Assembly (NCBI GenBank): GCA_038227745.1
Contig: JBBRPS010000059.1
Span: forward strand, 1-21,020
DNA length: 21,020 nucleotides
Direction of reading: 5' to 3'
Source of the DNA: DASPXY01 sp038227745
GTDB taxonomy: Bacteria; Planctomycetota; Planctomycetia; Gemmatales; Gemmataceae
Below, one piece after another: positions 1-8,411 of the stretch. A model generated the notes under the pieces. That model was not told where the DNA came from, did not search any database, and worked only from the letters and a program-made list of their open reading frames with translations. The stretch's first letter is position 1, and each line of letters opens with the position of its first letter. The position numbers were made by a program, and so were the translations under genes.

Positions 1-2
1 CG

Positions 3-20
3 CTGGCGCGTCGGGCTTGT
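3..20 (+). repeat. Copy of the window's CTGGCGCG interspersed repeat
   Basis: These 18 bases (CTGGCGCGTCGGGCTTGT) recur exactly at 7931-7948. A near match occurs in reverse orientation inside 7708-7773. It is probably the edge of a dispersed element cut by the window boundary. Confidence 0.7.
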
Positions 21-78
21 GGGAGGTTCTTTCATGCCGGAGTAATACCATCTTCATGCGACTCAGGGCGCGGCGGGG

Positions 79-107
79 CTGAACGCACCTCGCCGCCCTC
101 GTAGAAT
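79..107 (+). promoter_or_regulatory. Weak candidate promoter for purB
   Basis: TAGAAT at 102-107 resembles a sigma-70 -10 box, and CTGAAC at 79-84 is a poor -35 at 17-base spacing. A start just downstream would give a leader of about 70 bases before the ATG at 187. The 8-mer CGTAGAAT recurs at 7861-7868 upstream of the VOC gene. This is inference from pattern only. Confidence 0.22.
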
Positions 108-186
108 GCCCCGGACCGACAGCGGCAGAGAACCCGGCCCCGCGCCCCGGGGCCGTCCGTGGCACCCAACCGAGCTGCATAGCCCG

Positions 187-1602
187 ATGAACCCCTTCGA
201 CACCGCCTCCCCCCTCGACGCCCGCTACTACCTCGCCGACCGCGACTTCTTCACGCGCCTGCACCCCTACGTCTCCGAGGCGGCCCAGATCAAGTACCTG
301 GCGCGCGTCGAGGGGGCCCTCGCCGAGGTGCTGGCCGACCACGGCGTCTGTCCGGCCGAGGCCGCCGCCGAGATCGTCCGCGCCGGCGCCGCCGTCACGC
401 CCGAGGAGGTCTACGCCGAAGAGGCACGGATCCAGCACAACATCCGCGCCCTCGTCAACTGCATCCGCGCCCGGGTCGGCCCCGCCGCCCGCCCCTACGT
501 CCACCTGTTCGCCACCTCCGCGGACATCATGGACACCGCAAGGGCGCTGTGCCTGCGCGAGGTTTCGCGCGCTGTGCTCCTGCCCGACCTGATCGCCCTG
601 ACGGGCAAGGTGATCCGCCTGGCGCGCGACCACGCCGCCACGCCGCAGATGGGCCGCACCCACGGCCAGCACGCCGTGCCCATCACCTTCGGCTTCGCCA
701 TGGCGCTGTACGTCTCGCGACTCGGCCAGCGCACCGAGGAAATCGCGCGGGCGGCGCGCAACCTGCGCGGCAAGTTCGCCGGCGCCGTCGGCGCCTACAA
801 CGCCCTGGCCCTGCTCCGCCCCGCCGACCCGCAGGCGCTGGAGGAGCAGCTCATGGGCAAGCTTGGCCTGGGGACGCCGGAGATCTCCAGCCAGGTCGTG
901 CAACCGGAGTACACCGCCGACTTCGTCTATGCCCTGACATCGTGCTGGGGGGTGATGGCCAACCTCGCCGACGATGGCCGGCACCTGCAGCGCAGCGAGA
1001 TCCGTGAGATCCGCGACCGCAAGGAGAAGGACGTCACCAGCCAGACCGTCGGCTCCTCGACCATGCCCCACAAGGTCAACCCCAAGGACTTCGAGAACGT
1101 CAAGAGCCTGTGGAAAGCGTACGTGCCGCGGCTGCTGACGGTCCTGATGGACCAGATCTCCGAGCACCAGCGCGACCTGACCAACTCCGCCTCGATGCGC
1201 TTCGTCACCGAGTTCGTGACGGCGTTTGCGTACAGCGTGCGCCGCCTGAGCCAGACGCTCGACGGCATCGAGCCGGACGCGGCGCGGATGCGCGAGGTGC
1301 TTGAGGAGGGCAAGGACCCGGTGGCCGCGGAGCCGCTGTACGTGCTGCTGTCGCTGGCCGGCCACGCCGACGCGCACGAGGCGGCGCGCGTGCTGGCGCG
1401 CAAGGCCCGCGCCGCCGGCATCCCCCTGACGCAGGCCATCCGCGAGGACAAGGAACTGACGCCATACCTGGCGCGGCTGAAGCCGGAGCAGCGCGTCGTC
1501 CTCGACGACCCCGGGACGTACCTCGGGGCGTCGGTGCAGCGGACGCTGGCGATCTGTGACGAGTGGGAAGCGAGGCTGGCGCGGGCGGCGGCAGACGTGT
1601 AG
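187..1602 (+). CDS. purB: Adenylosuccinate lyase
   Basis: The protein (471 aa) belongs to the fumarase/aspartase superfamily. It should cleave SAICAR to AICAR and adenylosuccinate to AMP, both with release of fumarate, in cytosolic purine synthesis. Visible landmarks are the general acid/base His in GRTHGQH (residues 156-162) and the mobile signature loop GSSTMPHKVNP (289-299) that carries the catalytic serine. The motif EHQRDLTNSA follows. I chose ATG 187 because the protein then begins at a typical family N-terminus. The in-frame ATG at 106 would add 27 Arg/Pro-rich residues and overlaps the only -10-like hexamer. The ribosome site is weak at either start. Codons shift from C-ending near the 5' end to G-ending near the 3' end. 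Argininosuccinate lyase is less likely given the overall match. Confidence 0.94.
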   Translation: MNPFDTASPLDARYYLADRDFFTRLHPYVSEAAQIKYLARVEGALAEVLADHGVCPAEAAAEIVRAGAAVTPEEVYAEEARIQHNIRALVNCIRARVGPAARPYVHLFATSADIMDTARALCLREVSRAVLLPDLIALTGKVIRLARDHAATPQMGRTHGQHAVPITFGFAMALYVSRLGQRTEEIARAARNLRGKFAGAVGAYNALALLRPADPQALEEQLMGKLGLGTPEISSQVVQPEYTADFVYALTSCWGVMANLADDGRHLQRSEIREIRDRKEKDVTSQTVGSSTMPHKVNPKDFENVKSLWKAYVPRLLTVLMDQISEHQRDLTNSASMRFVTEFVTAFAYSVRRLSQTLDGIEPDAARMREVLEEGKDPVAAEPLYVLLSLAGHADAHEAARVLARKARAAGIPLTQAIREDKELTPYLARLKPEQRVVLDDPGTYLGASVQRTLAICDEWEARLARAAADV

Positions 1603-1692
1603 CCGGTTGCCTCCGACAGGAATCACCACCCCACCTCCTATTCCACTGGCGCGGGGTGTGGCGGAGTTTTCGGGCGCGGGAGGGCCGAGCCG

Positions 1693-2157
1693 ATGAGAGC
1701 GCAGGGGCTGGGGTTACTGGTGGTGGCCGCGTTGGGCGCCGTGCCGCGGGACGCCGGCCCGGGACAGGCGCCGGCAGGGGGCGGAACGCCGGCCACAGCT
1801 TCCGCGGAGGCGAAGGAGGGCGGGCAGGCACTCGGCGAGGAGGCGCGGCGGCGGCGCATCACGGCCGCCGTCCGGACGATCCGGCAGGCCCTGCGCGACC
1901 TGCCGCCCGGCGCCGACGCCGCCCGGATCCGCAAGGCGCTCGACCGCATTCAGGAGCGCCTCGTCGAGGAGATCAAGGGCGGCATCGCGGTCGGCCAGGC
2001 GGGTATTCCGGAGCGTGAACCGCGGGCGCTCGGGCTAACGGGTCCCGTCCCGGAACCACTCGATCGTGTTGGGGTCGCGCGGCCGGCCGCGCGACGGCCC
2101 CAGGCGGATGGCGTCCAGGTCGACCCACGCGGCGAACGCCAGCCCCGAGAGGAATAG
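1693..2157 (+). CDS. Small secreted protein of unknown function
   Basis: This 154-aa frame has a good ribosome site (GGGAGGG at 1678-1684, eight bases before the ATG). Its N-terminus looks like a signal peptide: MRAQ, a hydrophobic run LGLLVVAALGAV, then Pro/Gly-rich sequence. Residues 45-100 are charged and probably helical (EEARRRRITAAVRTIRQALRD and on). I recognise no family. The last 41 codons run antisense over the C-terminal codons of the YdjM-like gene (stop at 2035), and that part is Arg/Pro-rich like non-coding frame. The real product may therefore end earlier, or the stop may have been lost by mutation or sequencing error. The signal peptide plus ribosome site are the case for a real gene. 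Confidence 0.45.
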   Translation: MRAQGLGLLVVAALGAVPRDAGPGQAPAGGGTPATASAEAKEGGQALGEEARRRRITAAVRTIRQALRDLPPGADAARIRKALDRIQERLVEEIKGGIAVGQAGIPEREPRALGLTGPVPEPLDRVGVARPAARRPQADGVQVDPRGERQPREE

Positions 2158-2733
2158 GTACGTCGCCGCCGTCGCCGACCACGATTTCGAGCGGAACTTC
2201 ACCGCGGTGCCGGCCGACTTGCTCAGCCGCGCTCCCATGAAATCGACGCTGTAGATCTCGTCCAGCACCAGGTGGGACAGGAAGCCGAGCATCACGCCGC
2301 CGGCCACGAAGAAGCGCAGCCAGCGTACCGAGTTCGGGTAAAGCAGGTAAATGAGCAGACCGGCGATGAACATGGCGGGGATGCTGTGGAACATGCCACG
2401 GTGGACCGTGAACCGCTTGAACAACTCCGAGACGCCGTAGCGGATGCCGAGGTACACACCCGCCATCACCACGATGATCTCCTCGACGGGGAAGCCGGCC
2501 GTGTGCAGGCGCGGGTAGAGGAAGATTGGAGCGGCGGCCGCCATCAGGCCGAACAGCTCGCGCACCGGCACGCCGCTGTCGCTGTCGAGGTCCGGCAGCA
2601 CGCCGCCGAGGGCCGTCAGCCCCGCTGCCAGGACCGCGACGCCCCAGTCCACGTCGCCATACAGGATGCCGGCCCCCCCATAGGCGAAGCCCAGGGCGGT
2701 CGAGACGGACAGGTGTACCGGATAGCTGGCCAT
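2035..2733 (-). CDS. YdjM/DUF457-type membrane-bound metal-dependent hydrolase
   Basis: The protein (232 aa) is strongly hydrophobic, with about five membrane segments. It shows the spaced His/Asp pattern of the YdjM (LexA-regulated, membrane-bound hydrolase-like) family: H7 in the first helix, LPDLDSDSG at residues 46-54, HRGMFHS at 111-117 and SHLVLDEIYS at 153-162. These would be metal ligands. The physiological substrate of the family is not established, so the activity is inferred from homology only. The start at 2733 is supported by GGAGG (2740-2744) six bases upstream. The tail overlaps the 1693-2157 frame on the other strand. It lies downstream of the minus-strand DUF1501 gene but is separated from it by a large inverted repeat, so co-transcription is doubtful. 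Confidence 0.85.
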   Translation of the reverse strand: MASYPVHLSVSTALGFAYGGAGILYGDVDWGVAVLAAGLTALGGVLPDLDSDSGVPVRELFGLMAAAAPIFLYPRLHTAGFPVEEIIVVMAGVYLGIRYGVSELFKRFTVHRGMFHSIPAMFIAGLLIYLLYPNSVRWLRFFVAGGVMLGFLSHLVLDEIYSVDFMGARLSKSAGTAVKFRSKSWSATAATYLFLSGLAFAAWVDLDAIRLGPSRGRPRDPNTIEWFRDGTR

Positions 2734-2763
2734 CCCTTGCCTCCCAAGGTCGTTCCCTCGATC

Positions 2764-2790
2764 CGTTTCGCCGCGGTTCTGCGAACCGCG
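2764..2790. repeat. Hairpin repeat, first copy (CGTTTCGCCG family)
   Basis: The core CGCGGTT-CTGCG-AACCGCG is a perfect 7-bp hairpin. The 27-base segment differs by one base from 15045-15071, 12 kb away, where the inverted repeat extends further. Confidence 0.8.
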
Positions 2791-2793
2791 ACT

Positions 2794-2941
2794 AGAGCGC
2801 TTTGCATTCGGGTGTAGCGGGGGCGCGCTTTGGAGTGCGGCGCTCGGCGCCGCTTTCTCTCTTTCTTTCCCTCTGGCCGGGCCGCGGGACTACGAAAGAA
2901 AGACCCAAAGCGGCGCCGAGCGCCGCACTCCAAAGCGCTCT
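2794..2941. repeat. Large compound inverted repeat between DUF1501 and YdjM-like genes
   Basis: A perfect 32-bp inverted repeat pairs 2825-2856 with 2907-2938. The 50-base interior contains a second perfect 9-bp pair, CTTTCTTTC (2861-2869) with GAAAGAAAG (2894-2902). Each 32-base arm also holds its own 7-bp hairpin with a 3-base loop (2837-2853 and 2910-2926). An additional AGAGCGCTTTG at 2794-2804 can compete for the right end (2931-2941). It could terminate the minus-strand DUF1501 transcript, but the size and nesting look more like a paired REP or MITE-like element. Confidence 0.88.
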
Positions 2942-2955
2942 AAGCGGGGCTGGTG

Positions 2956-4368
2956 TCAGGCGAGAATCTCGCGCAGCACATGACCGTGCACATCGGTCAG
3001 GCGGAATTCGCGGCCGCCGAAGCGGTACGTCAGCCGCTCGTGGTCGAGGCCCAGCAGGTGCAACATCGTCGCATGCACGTCGTGGAAGCTCGTCACGTTC
3101 TCGACCGCGTGCATCCCGAACTCGTCCGTCGCCCCGTAAACGGTTCCGCCCCGAATGCCGCCGCCGGCCAGCCAGACCGTGAAGCCTTCGGGGTGGTGGT
3201 CGCGGCCGTCGCGGCCGGGGGCGTGCGGCGTGCGGCCGAACTCGCCGGCCCACAGCACGATCGTCTCGTCCAGCAGCCCGCGCGACTTCAAGTCCTTCAG
3301 CAGGCCCGCGATCGCCTGGTCCGTGACGAGCGCGTTCCGCGCGTGCGCCTGCCGCAGCCCGCCGTGCTGGTCCCACGTCCCGTTACTGTTGAACAGGCCG
3401 GGACAGTTCACCTCGACGAAGCGCACCCCCGCCTCGACCAGCCGCCGCGCCCGCAGGCACTGCATCGCGTAGGAGCGCTGCGCCGCGTCGGTAGCGTCCA
3501 GGCCGTAGAGGCGGCGCGTGGCGGCGCTCTCGCGGCCGAGGTCGAGCACGTCGGGGACGAGCGCCTGCATCCGGTAGGCCAACTCGTAGTTGCGGATCGC
3601 CGACTCGACGGCGTCGTCGCCGCCGAGGGCCGCCGCGAACCGGCGGTCCTGGCGGCGGAGCAGGTCGAGCACCTCCCGGCGGCTGCGGCCGCTGCCCGCG
3701 GGCGCGGTGAGGTTGTCGAGCGGCCTGCCCTCGGCGCGCAGGACGGTCGCCTGGTGCGTCGCGGGCAAGAAGCCGTTGGAGAAGTTCTCCATGCCGCCGC
3801 ACGGCACGACGTCGTGGTTGAGGACGACGAAGCCGGGCAGGTTGCGGTTCGCGCTGCCCAGGCCGTACGTCACCCACGAGCCGAGGCTGGGCATGCCGGC
3901 GGTCTCGCGGCCGGTGTGGAGCAGGAGCACGGCGCTGGGGTGCAACGGCAGGCCGCCGCGCATGGAGCGGACCACCGCGATGTCGTCGATGCAGGAGGCG
4001 ATGTGCGGGAACAGGTCGCTGACGGGTATGCCGCTGCGGCCGTGGCGACGGAAGCGCCAGGGGCTGCGCAGCCAGCGGCGATTGCCCTGGTACGTCTGGC
4101 CATCGCGCCGGTCCAGCTCCGGCTTGGGGTCGAAGGAATCGACGTGCGAGACGCCGCCGTCCATGAAGCAGAAGATGACGTTCCTGGCCCGCGGCGCGAA
4201 GTGCGGGCCGGGGGTGCGGGCGTCGGCGTAGGCGCGGTCGGCCATCAGGGCCGAGAGGGCCAGCAGGCCGAAGCCGTTGGCGCCGGCCGCGAGCACGTCG
4301 CGGCGCGTCGGCGCCGGGGACAGCCGCCCGGGACAACCGCGGGCAAGAGGGTTGACGTTTGGTCGCAT
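2956..4368 (-). CDS. DUF1501 family protein, Tat-exported
   Basis: The protein (470 aa) belongs to DUF1501, which has the alkaline phosphatase/sulfatase-like fold and is greatly expanded in planctomycetes. The twin-arginine motif TRRDVLAAG (residues 21-29) followed by a hydrophobic stretch ending in AYA indicates Tat export. Family landmarks are FCFMDGGVSHVDSFDPKP after the signal, WAGEFGRTP, a DHHPEGF metal-ligand-like segment, and a glycine-rich AGGGIRGG. The exact reaction is not established. AGGAGG precedes tandem ATG codons. The second (4368) has six bases of spacing and is preferred over 4371, which has three. DUF1501 genes usually follow a DUF1549/DUF1553 cytochrome-type partner. None is present here; the upstream neighbour is a transketolase subunit beyond a 31-bp inverted repeat. 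Confidence 0.93.
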   Translation of the reverse strand: MRPNVNPLARGCPGRLSPAPTRRDVLAAGANGFGLLALSALMADRAYADARTPGPHFAPRARNVIFCFMDGGVSHVDSFDPKPELDRRDGQTYQGNRRWLRSPWRFRRHGRSGIPVSDLFPHIASCIDDIAVVRSMRGGLPLHPSAVLLLHTGRETAGMPSLGSWVTYGLGSANRNLPGFVVLNHDVVPCGGMENFSNGFLPATHQATVLRAEGRPLDNLTAPAGSGRSRREVLDLLRRQDRRFAAALGGDDAVESAIRNYELAYRMQALVPDVLDLGRESAATRRLYGLDATDAAQRSYAMQCLRARRLVEAGVRFVEVNCPGLFNSNGTWDQHGGLRQAHARNALVTDQAIAGLLKDLKSRGLLDETIVLWAGEFGRTPHAPGRDGRDHHPEGFTVWLAGGGIRGGTVYGATDEFGMHAVENVTSFHDVHATMLHLLGLDHERLTYRFGGREFRLTDVHGHVLREILA

Positions 4369-4404
4369 CATCCGCCTCCTGGAATAACTCTGTCGCAAGT
4401 GCGG

Positions 4405-4473
4405 GGATCGTGGCCGACTCGCTCCGCGAGTCGGGGAAGAGTCCCGACTCGCGGAGCGAGTCGGCCACGATCC
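4405..4473. repeat. Perfect 31-bp inverted repeat with self-palindromic arms
   Basis: Positions 4405-4435 pair perfectly with 4443-4473 across a 7-base loop. Each arm contains its own 7-bp hairpin with a 3-base loop (4416-4432 and 4446-4462). It sits between the transketolase stop and the DUF1501 start, both on the minus strand. It may act as a terminator for the former. There is no strong T-run after it on the minus strand. Confidence 0.92.
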
Positions 4474-4502
4474 GTGCAGTTCGGCGGTGGCCGGCCCGGC
4501 AC

Positions 4503-5327
4503 TCAACCAATCTCCGCGAGCGCCTTCTTCTCCTGCTCCGGCGTCAGTGGTTTGCCGTGCCAGTTCGGCTCGGGAAGCAGGTGCGTGATCGGGTAGCCCT
4601 TCACCGTCTTCGAGACGATGACGTTCGGCCGGCCCTTCGTCTGCATCGCCCTGTTCAGAGCGTTCACGACTTCCTTCATGTCGTTGCCGTTGATCTCCTG
4701 CGCCGACCAGCCGAAGCTCTCGAAGTGCGGCGCGAGCGGGCGAAGGTCGAGCACCTCGGCGGTGGCCGCCGTCTGCTGGTAGCCGTTCTGATCGACGATC
4801 GCGACGAGGTTGTCGAGCTTGAACTTGTGGGCCGACATGACCGCCTCCCACACCTGGCCTTCGCCCAGCTCGCCGTCGCCGGTCATCACGAACACGCGCG
4901 AGTCGTAGCCGTCGAGGCGCACCGCGAGGGCGTGGCCGACGCCCAGCGACAGGCCCTGGCCAAGCGACCCGGTCGAGGCCTCGACGCCCGCCAGGCGGCG
5001 CATGTTGGGATGGCCTTCGAGGGGGCTGCCCATTTTGCGGAGGGTCGCGAGCTGCTCGGTCGGGAAGTAGCCCGCCTCGGCAAGGACGGAGTAGAGCAGC
5101 GGGGCGGCGTGGCCCTTGCTGAGGATGAAGCGGTCGCGCTGCGGCCAGTGTGGGTTCTTCGCGTCATGGCGGAGCAGGCCGCCGAAGTAGAGGGCGACGG
5201 CCACCTCGACGCCGGACAGCGAGCTGGTGGGATGGCCGGAGCCCGCCGTGGTCGTGCTGGTGATGATGTCGCGGCGGATCTTTTTCGCGATGGTTTGCAG
5301 GTCGGCGATGGAGCGGGTGGCAGTCAC
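4503..5327 (-). CDS. Transketolase, N-terminal (thiamine diphosphate-binding) subunit
   Basis: The 274-aa length is typical of split transketolases, in which this half binds thiamine diphosphate and a separate C-terminal protein completes the active site. The pair moves two-carbon units in the pentose phosphate or Calvin-type pathways. Motifs present are GHPTSS (residues 31-36), SKGHAAP (70-76), STGSLGQGLS (118-127), the cofactor/Mg motif GDGELGEGQVWE (150-161) and DQNGYQ (179-184). GTG at 5327 is chosen because AGGAGG (5335-5340) lies seven bases upstream. The C-terminal partner is usually the next gene, but here a DUF1501 gene follows, so the partner must lie elsewhere. A dihydroxyacetone synthase-like or 1-deoxyxylulose-5-phosphate synthase role is less likely from length and motifs. 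Confidence 0.93.
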   Translation of the reverse strand: MTATRSIADLQTIAKKIRRDIITSTTTAGSGHPTSSLSGVEVAVALYFGGLLRHDAKNPHWPQRDRFILSKGHAAPLLYSVLAEAGYFPTEQLATLRKMGSPLEGHPNMRRLAGVEASTGSLGQGLSLGVGHALAVRLDGYDSRVFVMTGDGELGEGQVWEAVMSAHKFKLDNLVAIVDQNGYQQTAATAEVLDLRPLAPHFESFGWSAQEINGNDMKEVVNALNRAMQTKGRPNVIVSKTVKGYPITHLLPEPNWHGKPLTPEQEKKALAEIG

Positions 5328-5409
5328 GGCTGGGCCTCCTGAAAGTCGCGGCGGCTCGGTCTGGGGTCCTTGCAGTTGAGGATATGAGCCGCGGGGGACG
5401 CGGGACAGT

Positions 5410-5439
5410 AAAGCCCACGGGTTGCAACCCGTGGGCTTT
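5410..5439. repeat. Perfect 30-bp palindrome in a divergent gene gap
   Basis: AAAGCCCACGGGTT-GC-AACCCGTGGGCTTT reads identically on both strands. It lies between the divergent transketolase and prolyl oligopeptidase starts, so it cannot be a terminator for either. A dimeric operator or a dispersed hairpin element are the options. A related 10-bp stem sits at 13423-13448 between convergent genes, which favours the dispersed element. Confidence 0.9.
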
Positions 5440-5523
5440 GAGGATTACGGGGAAGAGGAGGCAAGCGCGGTCGCTTCCGTTACAATGACCCGAAGGCATC
5501 TCACCCCAATGAAGGAGCTCGCG

Positions 5524-7671
<2,148 letters not shown>

Positions 7672-7683
7672 GCAGGACACAAC

Positions 7684-7735
7684 CCCGAAGCGCCAGCGAG
7701 GGACAGCGATACAAGCCCGAAGCGCCAGCGAGGGA
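7684..7735 (+). repeat. Direct repeat, two copies with 32-base period
   Basis: CCCGAAGCGCCAGCGAGGGA occurs at 7684-7703 and 7716-7735. The second copy runs straight into its own reverse complement to form the palindrome at 7724-7747. Confidence 0.9.
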
Positions 7736-7951
7736 TCCCTCGCTGGCCCCATATTCCGCACCCCTGTCTCTGAAGCTTCGGGCAGCGGGGTGGGAAGGCG
7801 CTCGCCGCTAGCCGCTGGGCGCCAGCGGAATCCTTAGACGCCCCGGGGAAAGGCGCAGTGCGTAGAATCTCCTGGCCGACCTCCGCACGGGCCGTCGGGA
7901 GCCTCAGAGACAGGGGTGCGGAATATGGGGCTGGCGCGTCGGGCTTGTATC
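7708..7951. repeat. Split inverted repeat with an 18-base palindromic insertion in one arm
   Basis: The reverse complement of 7904-7951 (48 bases) matches 7708-7773 with one mismatch, once 18 extra bases (GAGGGATCCCTCGCTGGC) are removed from the left arm. Those extra bases complete the 24-bp perfect palindrome at 7724-7747. The arms enclose 130 bases of unrelated sequence. Confidence 0.9.
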
Positions 7952-7978
7952 CTTGGACCCTGGAATGAGCCTTCCCCT

Positions 7979-8374
7979 ATGTCTACCCTGAAAGTCGTGA
8001 AGATCGATCACTGTTCCGTGCTGATCACCGACATCGAGCGCAGCCGCCGCTTCTACCGCGACCTGCTCGGCCTGAAGGAGATCAACCGGCCGCGCACCTT
8101 CGATTTCGTCGTGCTGTGGTTCGACCTGGGCGACCAGCACCTTCACCTGCTGCTCAAGGATAAGCCCGACACGTTTAGCCCCCGGCACTTCGCCCTGCGC
8201 GTCGCCGACGTCGCCGCGGCACGCGCGCATTTCCGCAAACACGACGTGCGGACCGAGGAGACGACGCCTATCCCCGGCGCCGACCGCTTCTTCGTCCGCG
8301 ACCCCGACGGCAACCGCATCGAGATCATCGAGTGGCTGCGGCCGTATAGTTCCGAGGAGAACGCGCCTCAGTAG
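7979..8374 (+). CDS. VOC-superfamily (glyoxalase/bleomycin-resistance fold) protein
   Basis: This 131-aa protein has the two beta-alpha-beta-beta-beta units of the vicinal oxygen chelate fold. The first begins at KIDHCSVLITD, the second near RHFALRVADV. Likely metal ligands are H11, H70 and E115 of FVRDPDGNRIEI, the standard VOC positions. The substrate cannot be read from sequence: glyoxalases, extradiol dioxygenases, fosfomycin-type thiol transferases and epimerases share the fold. ATG 7979 is chosen because the earlier in-frame ATG at 7916 would place the dispersed repeat (7904-7951) in the coding region. No strong ribosome site is seen. The gene stands alone between a repeat region and a convergent porin gene. 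Confidence 0.9.
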   Translation: MSTLKVVKIDHCSVLITDIERSRRFYRDLLGLKEINRPRTFDFVVLWFDLGDQHLHLLLKDKPDTFSPRHFALRVADVAAARAHFRKHDVRTEETTPIPGADRFFVRDPDGNRIEIIEWLRPYSSEENAPQ

Positions 8375-8411
8375 GATTAGCAGTACACCACGGCTCGGGT
8401 TACGGACTCTG

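Larger units (their letters stand above)
7672..7978. other. Repeat-filled intergenic region
   Basis: This 307-base gap has no credible gene. It holds a 20-base direct repeat (7684-7703 and 7716-7735) and a 24-bp perfect palindrome (7724-7747). It also holds a long split inverted repeat (7708-7773 with 7904-7951) and a 7-bp hairpin with a 3-base loop at 7812-7828. CGTAGAAT at 7861-7868 could be a -10 region for the VOC gene, but no -35 is evident at normal spacing. Confidence 0.75.

Noticed and set aside
106..186. Upstream start for purB adding 27 residues
   Set aside because: The extra residues are Arg/Pro-rich, unlike the family N-terminus, and no ribosome site precedes ATG 106.
2794..2941. 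Insertion sequence ends
   Set aside because: The inverted repeats enclose only 50 bases with no transposase, and no flanking target duplication is visible.
2953..4596. 547-codon plus-strand frame opposite the first DUF1501 gene
   Set aside because: It is a shadow of the minus-strand gene, with Val/Ala/Arg-rich composition and no ribosome site.
7684..7951. CRISPR array
   Set aside because: Only two direct copies with a 12-base gap are present, and the other matches are inverted. There are no cas genes.
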